Below, one piece after another: positions 8,143 to 15,351 of a stretch of 40,103 bases of DNA. A program made the translations under genes and the position numbers. The notes below the pieces were generated by a model. The model did no database searches. It had not been told where the DNA came from and saw only the letters and a list, made by a program, of their open reading frames with translations. Source of the DNA: Prolixibacteraceae bacterium (GTDB lineage Bacteria > Bacteroidota > Bacteroidia > Bacteroidales > Prolixibacteraceae); the NCBI GenBank assembly GCA_023228025.1, contig JALOCD010000033.1:1-40103 (forward strand), in the 5' to 3' direction. Numbering within the stretch: the first letter of the stretch is position 1; each line of letters starts with the position of its first letter.

Positions 8143-8559
8143 ATGAGTGTTAATCCTGAATCCGTTGCTCCCTATGAGCTCGAATTCTCTGTTCGCGATT
8201 ATGAATGCGATCTGCAAGGAATCGTCAACAACGCAGTTTACCAGAACTATTACGAGCATGCCCGGCATCAGTTCCTGCTGGGCAAGAAGGTCGATTTCGC
8301 GAAACTGCATACTGAAGGGATTGATTTGATTGTTTCAAGGATTGAAATTGACTATAAATACCCTCTCCGGAGCGGGGATACCTTCAAAGTAACTGTCACG
8401 ACCAGGCAAGAAGGTCATCTAAGACTCATCTTTGAACAGGATATTTTTAAACTTCCCGAAAACAAATTGGTATCCCATGCCAAAGTTACGGGAGTCGGAC
8501 TAAACCATGGCAGGCCAATGAAACTTGAGTCCATCCACGGGTTCGAAGAGTTGCTCTAG
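8143..8559 (+). CDS. Hot-dog fold acyl-CoA thioesterase (YbgC/4HBT type)
   Basis: 138-residue hot-dog protein of the 4-hydroxybenzoyl-CoA thioesterase/YbgC family, which hydrolyses acyl-CoA or acyl-ACP thioesters in the cytosol. The signature region reads VRDYECDLQGIVNNAVY, with the conserved Asp before the GIVNN turn, followed by the long central helix (YYEHARHQFL) and the beta strands ending with VGLNHGRPMKLES. It starts 12 bases after tyrS on the same strand and is probably in the same transcript, though there is no functional link obvious between them. The acyl chain preference cannot be read from sequence. Confidence 0.85.
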   Translation: MSVNPESVAPYELEFSVRDYECDLQGIVNNAVYQNYYEHARHQFLLGKKVDFAKLHTEGIDLIVSRIEIDYKYPLRSGDTFKVTVTTRQEGHLRLIFEQDIFKLPENKLVSHAKVTGVGLNHGRPMKLESIHGFEELL

Positions 8560-8563
8560 AATA

Positions 8564-8742
8564 AAAGTTACACAGAGGAACACCATGAGGTAACACAGAG
8601 TTGCACAGAGAAAAAGTGCTAATGTGCTAATTTGCTGATTTCATGTACACTGCGATTATTTTCGCCAAATAATACAAGTTCTGTCTTGATCTATTTTTTA
8701 CTCTGTGTAACTCTGTGCTTCTCTGTGAAACTCTGTGTAACA
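8564..8742. repeat. Inverted repeat element of the TTACACAGAG family, copy 2
   Basis: Left arm about 8564-8614 (GTTACACAGAGGAACACC, then GTAACACAGAGTTGCACAG) and right arm about 8697-8742 (CTCTGTGTAACTCTGTG, CTCTGTGTAAC). Same family as 6601-6732 but with a longer, unrelated AT-rich centre of about 80 bases. It follows the thioesterase stop and fills most of the 291-base gap before the DUF1080 gene. Confidence 0.85.
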
Positions 8743-8794
8743 TTTTAAACAGACACAAATCAACCCTCGCTTCAAAATCGAAAATTATTTTCTT

Positions 8795-8802
8795 TACCTT
8801 TG
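8795..8802 (+). promoter_or_regulatory. -7 box for the DUF1080 gene
   Basis: TACCTTTG, an exact TAnnTTTG match, 48 bases upstream of the ATG at 8851. The -33 element is not clear. Confidence 0.55.
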
Positions 8803-8850
8803 GACTGAAGTTCAATTAACACTACAACTATAATTTAAAAATCAGATCCC

Positions 8851-9858
8851 ATGTTAAGAAAAATCAGTCTGATCGGGGCATTGATGCTACTGCTTTTAAT
8901 CCCGAACGTCACGAAAGCCATCGAATCTGTCAAACCATTTTTAGGCCGTTGGGCACTCTTCCTTCCCGGTGGCGCCGGTTGGCTGGAGGTAAAACAGATG
9001 GAGGGATACCTGGATGCCAGCTTGCTCTGGTATGGAGGAAGTGTGGAACCTGTCACCAATGTCTATATGGAAGGACAAACCCTTGTCGTTACCCGCACCC
9101 GCAATATTGTCCGGACTGCAGGTGCTGCAACCCGCACACACATAGTCAACACACTATATCGTTTCAGCTTTTTTGCCGACCAGATGGTAGGTGAAGTGAT
9201 TTCCCCCGAAAAAGACGGAAGTTCCACCACCATGCGTTTTACCGGAAAGAAAATTCCTGATCTACCTGCTGCTCCCGATCTCACCAAAATGGTTTATGGT
9301 AAACCCGTCAAACTGCTCAATGGGAAAGACCTTTCAGGCTGGAAATTATTGGAAGTCAACAAAGTAAGCGGTTGGTCCATCGTGGATGGTGTGCTTTTGA
9401 ATGATCCTGCCCAGAAGGAGGGTCAACCTCATATCCAATATGGTAACCTTTGCACTGTGGATAAATACGAAGATTTCAACCTGAAACTACAGGTAAATGT
9501 TCCGGCCGGCAGCAACAGCGGTATCTATCTGCGCGGAATTTATGAAATTCAGGTTGTCGACAGCTACGGCAAAGCGCTGGATCCACACAACATGGGTGCG
9601 CTTTACAGCAGAATCACACCTTCAGAATCAGCCGAAAAACCTGCAGGAACCTGGCAGGATATGGATATTACCCTTTGCGACAGGCACGTAACCGTGATCC
9701 TGAACGGCAAAACCATCATCGACAACCAACCCGTACTTGGCTGTACAGGTGGGGCCATTACACCTGATGAATTTATCCCCGGACCACTTTACCTGCAGGG
9801 AGATCATGGAAAGGTTTTATACCGTAACATAGAGATCAAGCCGATCTTAAAAAAATAA
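8851..9858 (+). CDS. Exported DUF1080 (3-keto-disaccharide hydrolase fold) protein
   Basis: 335-residue exported protein. Residues 1-23 are a Sec signal peptide (MLRKISLIGALMLLLLIP, cleavage near TKA-IES). Residues 25-135 form a beta-rich domain without a family I recognise. Residues about 148-333 are a DUF1080 domain: it opens with KLLNGKDLSGWK, has the SNSGIYLRGIYEIQVVDSYG core with the typical SGI-x-(L/F)RG strand, and ends with GPLYLQGDHGKVLYRNIEIKPI. DUF1080 has a concanavalin-like jelly-roll fold, and characterised members hydrolyse 3-keto-glycosides in the periplasm. A carbohydrate-related role is therefore likely but unproven here. It has its own promoter and is followed by a hairpin terminator; the neighbouring EEP protein is also exported. 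Confidence 0.85.
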   Translation: MLRKISLIGALMLLLLIPNVTKAIESVKPFLGRWALFLPGGAGWLEVKQMEGYLDASLLWYGGSVEPVTNVYMEGQTLVVTRTRNIVRTAGAATRTHIVNTLYRFSFFADQMVGEVISPEKDGSSTTMRFTGKKIPDLPAAPDLTKMVYGKPVKLLNGKDLSGWKLLEVNKVSGWSIVDGVLLNDPAQKEGQPHIQYGNLCTVDKYEDFNLKLQVNVPAGSNSGIYLRGIYEIQVVDSYGKALDPHNMGALYSRITPSESAEKPAGTWQDMDITLCDRHVTVILNGKTIIDNQPVLGCTGGAITPDEFIPGPLYLQGDHGKVLYRNIEIKPILKK

Positions 9859-9879
9859 AATCCGATTCCACCATTTAGA

Positions 9880-9914
9880 AGAAGCCGTCTCAAATGCAAA
9901 ATGGGACGGCTTCT
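9880..9914 (+). terminator. Hairpin terminator after the DUF1080 gene
   Basis: AGAAGCCGTC (9880-9889) pairs perfectly with GACGGCTTCT (9905-9914), and two further pairs can close the loop; TTTC follows. It sits 22 bases after the stop. Confidence 0.7.
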
Positions 9915-9938
9915 TTCATAAATACCGCTTCATTACAT

Positions 9939-9946
9939 TACCTTCG
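9939..9946 (+). promoter_or_regulatory. Probable -7 box for the EEP gene
   Basis: TACCTTCG, seven of eight to TAnnTTTG, just after the upstream terminator and 26 bases before the chosen ATG at 9972. Confidence 0.4.
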
Positions 9947-9971
9947 CAATAATCAAAAAGCAAATTCCAAA

Positions 9972-10829
9972 ATGAGAGCAATTTCTCTGTTTATCATCGG
10001 GGCAATCCTCGCAATTACCTCGTTTTCCAGTGTTTCCGGAAAGAGCAAACCAAAAAGCTCCTTCAACATCATGACCTACAATATCCGGATGAACACCCCT
10101 GATGACGGAGTGAATGCCTGGCCTCTGCGAAAAGACAAAGTTGCCGGATTGATCAAATTTCACCAGGCCGATCTCTTTGGAGTTCAGGAGGCCCTTTTGG
10201 TGCAGATGAACGACCTTAAAGCCAGTTTGCCGGAATTCGATTCTTATGGGGTCGGTCGGGATGATGGAAAAGAGGCAGGCGAATTTATGACCATTTTCTT
10301 CCGGAAATCCCGTTTTGAAAAATTGGATGCCGGAACCTTCTGGCTCAGCCCAACCCCCGACAAACCCGGTTTGGGCTGGGATGCCGCGTGCAACAGAACC
10401 TGCACCTGGATCAAATTCAAAGATAAAGCGACCAAAAAGTATTTCTACCATTTCAATACCCATTTCGACCACCGCGGAAAGATAGCAAGGGAAGAATCGG
10501 CCAAGCTGATCCTGAAATTCATGGATGAGATCAACAAGGATCATTTGCCGATGCTCCTTACCGGTGATTTCAACTCAACCAAAGAGGCAACTCCCATTCA
10601 AACCATACTAAAAGTCCTGTTTGATACCCGCGACAAGTGCCAAACACCTCCTTATGGCCCGCTCCATACCAGCGGAGGTTTTGCAGTGAAGGAGCCTCAA
10701 AATACCATCGATTATATTTTTATCAACCAAAAGGTGAATGTCCTTCGCCATGGGGTGTTGACAGACTCTTCCGGCCTGTACTTTCCTTCCGATCATCTGC
10801 CGGTTTTGGCGGAGGTGGAGATACTTTAA
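9972..10829 (+). CDS. Exported endonuclease/exonuclease/phosphatase family protein
   Basis: 285-residue member of the EEP (DNase I/AP endonuclease/inositol phosphatase) superfamily. An N-terminal signal peptide (MRAISLFIIGAILAITSFSS) directs it out of the cytosol. The metal-dependent phosphodiesterase motifs are in the right order: MTYNIR, GVQEA with the metal-binding Glu, FNTHFDHRG with the catalytic His, LTGDFNS and the terminal SDHLPVLAEVE. Secreted Bacteroidota members may cleave nucleic acids, sphingolipids or phosphoinositides; the substrate is open. An upstream ATG-like reading from 9894 would include the previous terminator hairpin, so the ATG at 9972, which starts the signal peptide, is preferred. 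Confidence 0.85.
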   Translation: MRAISLFIIGAILAITSFSSVSGKSKPKSSFNIMTYNIRMNTPDDGVNAWPLRKDKVAGLIKFHQADLFGVQEALLVQMNDLKASLPEFDSYGVGRDDGKEAGEFMTIFFRKSRFEKLDAGTFWLSPTPDKPGLGWDAACNRTCTWIKFKDKATKKYFYHFNTHFDHRGKIAREESAKLILKFMDEINKDHLPMLLTGDFNSTKEATPIQTILKVLFDTRDKCQTPPYGPLHTSGGFAVKEPQNTIDYIFINQKVNVLRHGVLTDSSGLYFPSDHLPVLAEVEIL

Positions 10830-10893
10830 TCGGCTCTTACTTCCTTTTTATTCTTTACTTTACAATAATTGTTGACCAGCAATGTGATAAAAA

Positions 10894-10919
10894 AGAAGCT
10901 GCCTTTTCAGACAGCCTCT
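10894..10919 (+). terminator. Weak hairpin, possible EEP terminator
   Basis: AGAAGCTG (10894-10901) pairs with CAGCCTCT (10912-10919) with one mismatch, loop of ten. It lies 64 bases after the EEP stop and is followed by only a short T-poor tail, so termination is uncertain. Confidence 0.35.
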
Positions 10920-11110
10920 TGATTGAATGACTATACCGGAAATGGCTTTAACCGAAACGTTTGCAAACAATTTGGGCTGAAGCCCGCGCATCGATGGTGG
11001 TTCTCATGTCCGTAGCCTGAAGGCTGCGGCTAGTCATGTCGGACGAATAACGAAACCGCAATAATCCAAATGACATGTATTCCGCAAAATGGCATTTGAC
11101 TAGCAACGTC

Positions 11111-11152
11111 ATTTATGGCGTTGCATTTATGGCGTTGTATTTATGGCGTTTA
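11111..11152. repeat. 14-bp tandem repeat ATTTATGGCGTTGC, three copies
   Basis: Three near-identical units at 11111-11124, 11125-11138 and 11139-11152 in the intergenic region. Function unknown. Confidence 0.85.
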
Positions 11153-11478
11153 CCAAATGCGCACATATTCCGCCACGGCCTTAGCCGAAATATTGATTGT
11201 CTATTAGGATTGTTCCATAATTAATTAACACTCTTCTCAATGATTTTGCTGGTATCAATATCTCCTCTGGCAGTTAATTTTTAGGTGTGATTAATCTTAC
11301 ACCATGCCAAGACGTGAGATACCTTCCCCCACTATTTTAAATGGTAGGTATAACTTTCTCATTTAATACAAATTAAATCAAAGCGAAAAGGTGTGTTGCA
11401 CAACTTTCTTTTCCGGCTATTACCCCTTGATCGGAAGATTGAGGGGAGGTGCTTCGGTAATACCAAATACAGTTGATT

Positions 11479-12177
11479 TTATGTTTGGAAAAGATAGATC
11501 GTTGCAGGAACAAAATTGATAAAAATGTGAACAAGTAGACCAATCAAAAAGCCCTGTCTGTAGGTCAGCCTTACAAATGACAATACAAATCCCATACCCA
11601 GTTGGGGGATGACCAGGAACGGAACTATAAAATACTGAGATGCTTTCACAAGTTCGAAGTTCCCAATGTGAAACAATCCGAAAGTGATCGCAGAGAACCA
11701 AACCACAAATCTAAAATACCTGACCCAAATGTCAAAAATCCTTTTTTCATGCTTCGGAACAAAATGGGAAAAAATGAAAAACAACAGTAGAATGACAATA
11801 AACCCCGGCAGATAAGGAATAAAATAGTGGATGATAACTCCAATCAATATGGCCAAAATAATGCTGAAGAATTGGATCTTAAACACCAGAGGTAATCTGA
11901 AAATTATTTCTTCCAAAGCCGGACCTATAAAAACTATGATCGCAAAAACAGCCCAGGGTCCAATCTTCATGGATTCAAATATTTCTTGTAGCCTATCATT
12001 CGGAAGTATAAAAAACAGCCCAAGCATAAAATGTATCAATCCATTGATCAAAGTTAATACAAGAAAAGTGATCAAAAAGACTCTAAAGGCTGTTTTTAAT
12101 ACAATCGTCTCCCTCTTCTCAATATCGTGGTATTTAGGGTTCTTTAGAAACAAAAAAAATGCGATTAATTCTTGCAT
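11479..12177 (-). CDS. CPBP family intramembrane metalloprotease (possible bacteriocin immunity or processing)
   Basis: 232-residue membrane protein of the CPBP (CAAX protease / bacteriocin-processing) family. Counting from the ATG at 12177, the three family motifs are present: EEIIFR (Glu89, Glu90, Arg94), FGLFH (His170) and HIFIN (His217, Asn221). About six to eight hydrophobic segments cover nearly the whole length. Family members near double-glycine peptides in Firmicutes act as immunity proteins or process peptides in the membrane. Here it lies downstream, on the same strand, of two such peptides and a small membrane protein, which supports an immunity-like role. A TTG at 12198 would extend it by seven residues. 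The region from here to 12890 is clearly more AT-rich than its neighbours, a sign of transfer. Confidence 0.82.
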   Translation of the reverse strand: MQELIAFFLFLKNPKYHDIEKRETIVLKTAFRVFLITFLVLTLINGLIHFMLGLFFILPNDRLQEIFESMKIGPWAVFAIIVFIGPALEEIIFRLPLVFKIQFFSIILAILIGVIIHYFIPYLPGFIVILLLFFIFSHFVPKHEKRIFDIWVRYFRFVVWFSAITFGLFHIGNFELVKASQYFIVPFLVIPQLGMGFVLSFVRLTYRQGFLIGLLVHIFINFVPATIYLFQT

Positions 12178-12245
12178 TTTGCAGAGGTTTAATCCCAATA
12201 AAATAGGAATCGAAAATCATAATCTGGCTCAGATGAATATATTCT

Positions 12246-12440
12246 TTACTTACTATGTTGTTGTCTCTTTTTACTCTTCTCAATAAATAAAATGATCAGC
12301 CAGATAATAAAACATCCAAATGAGATAACCAGCCTGTAATAGGAATCACTTAATAACTCTTTGTTTATTAGAACGCGGTATAACGTTACTATGACCAAAC
12401 CAACAGATACTACTAAAAAGAAAAATTTAGTGATTTTCAT
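12246..12440 (-). CDS. Small two-TM membrane protein (candidate immunity protein)
   Basis: 64-residue protein that I do not recognise. It has two hydrophobic segments, at about residues 5-22 (FFFLVVSVGLVIVTLYRV) and 36-54 (LVISFGCFIIWLIILFIE), and a basic tail. It sits between the double-glycine peptides and the CPBP protease on the same strand, 65 bases downstream of the second peptide and after a strong hairpin. Small two-TM proteins in this position are often dedicated immunity proteins in bacteriocin loci; that is inference from position and topology only. Its ATG at 12440 is the sole start option. Confidence 0.6.
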   Translation of the reverse strand: MKITKFFFLVVSVGLVIVTLYRVLINKELLSDSYYRLVISFGCFIIWLIILFIEKSKKRQQHSK

Positions 12441-12458
12441 TTTTTCATAATTTAATAA

Positions 12459-12490
12459 TTTGGAGAAAGTATGTTATTACTTTCTCCAAA
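12459..12490 (-). terminator. Perfect 13-bp hairpin between peptide genes and membrane genes
   Basis: TTTGGAGAAAGTA (12459-12471) and TACTTTCTCCAAA (12478-12490) are a perfect inverted repeat with a six-base loop. On the minus strand it follows the second peptide stop by 14 bases and precedes the small membrane gene by 18. No U-tract follows, so it may be a partial terminator or an RNA-stabilising 3' end that lets peptide RNA exceed downstream RNA. Confidence 0.65.
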
Positions 12491-12504
12491 CTTAGGTTAA
12501 AAAA

Positions 12505-12699
12505 TTAAAGGATTGCATAACCCCATTCTTCCCAAAATGCAAAAGTAAAAATTTCGGATTTACCAATCAAATAGGACACAGAGTATACAACATCATAAAA
12601 AAATGATGATGATTTCGTAGGTTCTCCTCCATTGAGAGATTTTAACTCTTCGGGTGACAACTCCCTGAAGGGTTCATTTAAGATTATATTGAGGTTCAT
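12505..12699 (-). CDS. Double-glycine leader peptide B (bacteriocin-like)
   Basis: 64-residue peptide with a classical double-glycine leader: residues 14-25 read LSPEELKSLNGG, with the hydrophobic/acidic spacing (L14, L19, L22) typical of peptides cleaved and exported by PCAT-type ABC transporters. Cleavage after Gly25 would give a 39-residue core that is hydrophobic and aromatic, with FFYDVVYSVSYLIG and FTFAFWEEWGYAIL segments and no cysteines. It follows peptide A by 17 bases on the same strand. No transporter or peptidase gene is in the window. The class II bacteriocin or signalling-peptide reading rests on the leader and gene order; I do not recognise the core. Confidence 0.7.
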   Translation of the reverse strand: MNLNIILNEPFRELSPEELKSLNGGEPTKSSSFFYDVVYSVSYLIGKSEIFTFAFWEEWGYAIL

Positions 12700-12716
12700 T
12701 ACTCGTGGTATTAAAA

Positions 12717-12890
12717 TTAGTTACTATTCTTACCATCTTTATAGCCCTCAACAACTCCGGCTTTAAGATCACTCCAATGGTCAATTACGTATATTACTGC
12801 CATGCCCCAAATGCTATTTTTAAACCATACGGGTAATCCAACAAGACCACCATTTACTTTCATTAATTCACTTCTAACTAACTCTTTCAT
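12717..12890 (-). CDS. Double-glycine leader peptide A (bacteriocin-like, 57 aa)
   Basis: Short gene read from an ATG at 12890-12888 to a TAA at 12719-12717; 57 residues. The first 15, MKELVRSELMKVNGG, form a short double-glycine leader of the kind found on Bacteroidota peptides annotated as class IIb (cerein 7B-like) bacteriocins. The predicted core has 42 residues starting LVGLPVWFKNSIWGM, with one hydrophobic stretch (SIWGMAVIYVI) and an acidic/basic C-terminal half, and no cysteines. It is the first gene of a minus-strand cluster: peptide A, peptide B (17 bases later), small membrane protein, CPBP protease. Two adjacent leader peptides suggest a two-peptide system. Function is inferred, not shown. 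Confidence 0.7.
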   Translation of the reverse strand: MKELVRSELMKVNGGLVGLPVWFKNSIWGMAVIYVIDHWSDLKAGVVEGYKDGKNSN

Positions 12891-13550
12891 GATCAAAAAT
12901 ATTAAAACCTTTCCTACTCTGTTTCAAGGCTTTTCGGAATCTGCCTAAGCTCTGTGCACTTCACTCTATATAAAGTTACGGCATTTCACTCTCAAAAAGA
13001 AGTAGGGAAGGATTTATTTTAACAAGTAAAGAAAGAATTTGAAAAACAAGTACTTTATCCTTGTTCCGGGTAAACAGGCGGTGTTAACTATAGAGTGTGA
13101 ATGCCCTTTCAACACATTAATACTAAAATAGCACAGGAGGTTACCCACAGTGGTGTGGATTTCAAATCAGGTGTGTTCGGAAGAATAACTGATCGGGCAA
13201 ATTTGAATTGCAGATAGAACCTTTTATCGTATCTGAGCAGTTGTCTGATAAAGGAGATGTAGCTAACCAAACGGTCAGCACTGCTGGTGCCCAGGAGAAA
13301 GGATCACCAAGAAAGTGTGCAATACCCAATAAGGTCATGATTTGTAATACCTTATTTTTGAAGGTAACCTTAGTAGTAAAGCAATCTAACTATCTAAATT
13401 AAAACTTATTACCTTATTTCTGTCATCTCTGAGGAAATGTATAATTTCTTCCGAGCACGCCTCTTTTCAAATCATCGCCAGCATGGCAATATACACTCCC
13501 TCCATTCTGAAAACAAAGAAAGGAAGAAAAATAAGTGTCAGGGAATAAAT
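12891..13550. other. Intergenic region upstream of the double-glycine peptides
   Basis: About 660 bases. The part next to peptide A (12891-13080) should hold its promoter; TAACTTTA (plus 12971-12978 read on the minus strand) is a seven-of-eight -7 box about 80 bases upstream of the ATG. The central part (about 13105-13402) reads open on the plus strand in two successive short frames interrupted by a stop at 13216-13218, and could be the remains of a gene, but nothing in it is recognisable. No RNA gene or inverted repeat stands out. Confidence 0.45.
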
Positions 13551-13952
13551 TTATCCAACCACCGTTTTGACAATCTCCTCAATTTCATCGGCCGCGCCAA
13601 TCATGGTATCCCGAATATTTTCGGGCATAGCCGCTGCGAACATCCGGCCATTTAAAGTGGCCACATAGATTTTGCCATTCTCCTTTTCATACACAGAGAT
13701 GCGGCAGGGCATCATCACGGAGACGATCCGCTCGTCGCTTTTTTCGAGCATTACCCCGGAATAGGCTGGTTTACAGATCTCAACAACTTTAACCGGTCTT
13801 ACCGACTTTCCGGCTTTGGCCAGGGATTGCTGAAGATCGTGGTTTGCCGGATTCATCCATTCACGGTCGGTGGCAGCCGTGATCAATAACTCAACAGTCT
13901 CGTTGAGCCCAAATAGGCTCTCTTTTTCAAAAATTGGTTGATTTTCCTGCAT
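13551..13952 (-). CDS. DUF302 domain protein
   Basis: 133-residue soluble protein that is almost entirely one DUF302 domain. The characteristic core VMMPCRISVYEKENGKIYVATLN (conserved PC-x-I/V-x-VYE followed by a GKI/V strand) is present, preceded by VEICKPAYSGVML. No signal peptide or membrane segment is seen. DUF302 proteins often sit beside redox, sulfur-transfer or metal-related genes, but their biochemical role is not established. It follows the thioredoxin/thioredoxin-reductase fusion gene by 130 bases on the same strand and may share its transcript. Two conserved cysteines, at about residues 60 and 82, could take part in thiol chemistry; this is speculation. Confidence 0.8.
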   Translation of the reverse strand: MQENQPIFEKESLFGLNETVELLITAATDREWMNPANHDLQQSLAKAGKSVRPVKVVEICKPAYSGVMLEKSDERIVSVMMPCRISVYEKENGKIYVATLNGRMFAAAMPENIRDTMIGAADEIEEIVKTVVG

Positions 13953-14082
13953 GGCTATCGTTTTTTATACTATTGAACTTCTACGGCCCCCTGAACTTTC
14001 AGGTTCAGAAATGACCCTCTAAGTTACTCCTATTTCCAATTATTTCCAGTTATTTCGACTTATTTCTTTCTATTTCCTAACC

Positions 14083-15351
14083 TCAATCCAGCTCTTTGGC
14101 AATCGAAATAGCCGCAATCGTTCCATCCGCAACCGCGGTGGTAATCTGTCGGTATTTCTTGCTGATCACATCACCCACCGCATAAACATTGGGAATAGAG
14201 GTTCGCATCTCATCATCGGTTTTGATGTAGCCCCACTGATCCAGCTCGAGTTTGTCGGTAAAAAGACCCAGGTTGGGCTTCATGCCAATGAAAATAAAGA
14301 CACCGTCGGCTTCGATTGTTTTGATCTCTTTGGTCGTTAAGTCTTCTACCTCGACCACCATACGGTCGCCAACCTTTTTAAAAGAGCGGGGTTCGTGCAA
14401 AAAGATGGGATGAATTTTGGGATTGGCAAGCAGTTTTTCCTGAGCCGTCTTGTTGGCAGTAAAGGCGGCAAACTGATGGACCATAGTAACGCTGGAGGCA
14501 AATTTGGCAATAAAGTCGCTCTCCTCGACGGCCGAGTTGCCTCCGCCAATCACGATTACCTCCTTGTCGACAAAATATTTCGCATCGCAGGTGGCACAAT
14601 AGGAGATGCCCTTCCCTTTCAGCTCCCTTTCACCCTTGGCGCCAGTAAGATTCGGTGTCGTACCGGTCGCGATGATGATTTTTTTGGCATGAATGGTCTC
14701 ATATTCATCGATGACCACTGTCCGTTTTACCAAATCAACTTTGGTTACATCCACGGCAACTTTGAACACGGTCCCGCACAGTTTGGTCTGTTCGGACATG
14801 TTGTGCGACAGCATGTATCCGGCCTGCGGATCAATAAACCCGGGATAGTTCGATACTTCATGCGTGGTCGAAACATGTCCGCCGGGAAGTGAAATATCCA
14901 CCAATACGGTTTTAATCTTCGCCTGACAGAGGTACAATCCTGCAGTCAGTCCACCGGGACCACCTCCCAGGACAATCACATCATATTCGGAAACCTGCGG
15001 TACAATTTTACCTGCAATTTTGCTGACAGATTCGGCAGGCAGCATGGCATTCAGGTTTTTGACGATTTCGCTTCGCTTGATGCCACCGGCCAACCGTTCT
15101 GTAACCTCTTTGCCCTGGTCGAAGAAAAGCAGGGTCGGAGAAGATTTCACGCCCAATTTGTCAGCCAACTCACGGTTTGCCTGACGGTACATCTTGATAA
15201 ATTTAATTTCATGACCGTACATACCGGCCAGTGATTCGAATTTTGGCGCAACTGCTTCACATGGAGGACATTCTGTGGAATAAAAATCCAAAACGACTTT
15301 ACCTCCGTTTAATACTTCCTGTTCAAATTCTGAACTGTTGATCTCTTTCAT
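14083..15351 (-). CDS. Thioredoxin-thioredoxin reductase fusion lacking the NADPH arginine motif
   Basis: 422-residue fusion. Residues 1-105 are a thioredoxin domain with the active site Cys28-Pro-Pro-Cys31 (ECPPCE). Residues 122-422 are a low-molecular-weight thioredoxin reductase: FAD motif GGGPGG at 129-134, redox pair Cys252-Ala-Thr-Cys255, pyridine nucleotide motif GGGNSAVEES at 269-278, and FAD motif VYAVGDV near the end. The usual NADPH 2'-phosphate motif HRRxxFRA is replaced by HQFAAFTA, so use of NADPH is doubtful; NADH or another donor is more likely. The order (Trx first) is opposite to the well-known mycobacterial TrxB-TrxA fusion. It probably recycles thiols in the cytosol, and could serve the radical SAM/peptide genes upstream. 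A TACCTTTA -7 box lies at 15371-15378 on the minus strand, 20 bases before the ATG. Confidence 0.9.
   Translation of the reverse strand: MKEINSSEFEQEVLNGGKVVLDFYSTECPPCEAVAPKFESLAGMYGHEIKFIKMYRQANRELADKLGVKSSPTLLFFDQGKEVTERLAGGIKRSEIVKNLNAMLPAESVSKIAGKIVPQVSEYDVIVLGGGPGGLTAGLYLCQAKIKTVLVDISLPGGHVSTTHEVSNYPGFIDPQAGYMLSHNMSEQTKLCGTVFKVAVDVTKVDLVKRTVVIDEYETIHAKKIIIATGTTPNLTGAKGERELKGKGISYCATCDAKYFVDKEVIVIGGGNSAVEESDFIAKFASSVTMVHQFAAFTANKTAQEKLLANPKIHPIFLHEPRSFKKVGDRMVVEVEDLTTKEIKTIEADGVFIFIGMKPNLGLFTDKLELDQWGYIKTDDEMRTSIPNVYAVGDVISKKYRQITTAVADGTIAAISIAKELD

Larger units (their letters stand above)
10830..11478. other. Long non-coding stretch with repeat debris
   Basis: About 650 bases without a credible gene. 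It contains a weak hairpin (10894-10919), a segment of short complementary words such as GGGCTGAAGCCC and AGCCTGAAGGCTGCGGCT (10973-11033), a 14-bp tandem repeat (11111-11152) and then AT-rich DNA down to the 3' end of the CPBP protease gene. Confidence 0.6.

Noticed and set aside
12894..12901. TATTTTTG on the minus strand before double-glycine peptide A
   Set aside because: Exact -7 box sequence but only 3 bases from the ATG, so transcription would start inside the gene.
13208..13402. 64-residue frame starting with TTG
   Set aside because: Non-ATG start, no homology recognised, preceded by a stop in the same frame; kept only as possible gene debris.
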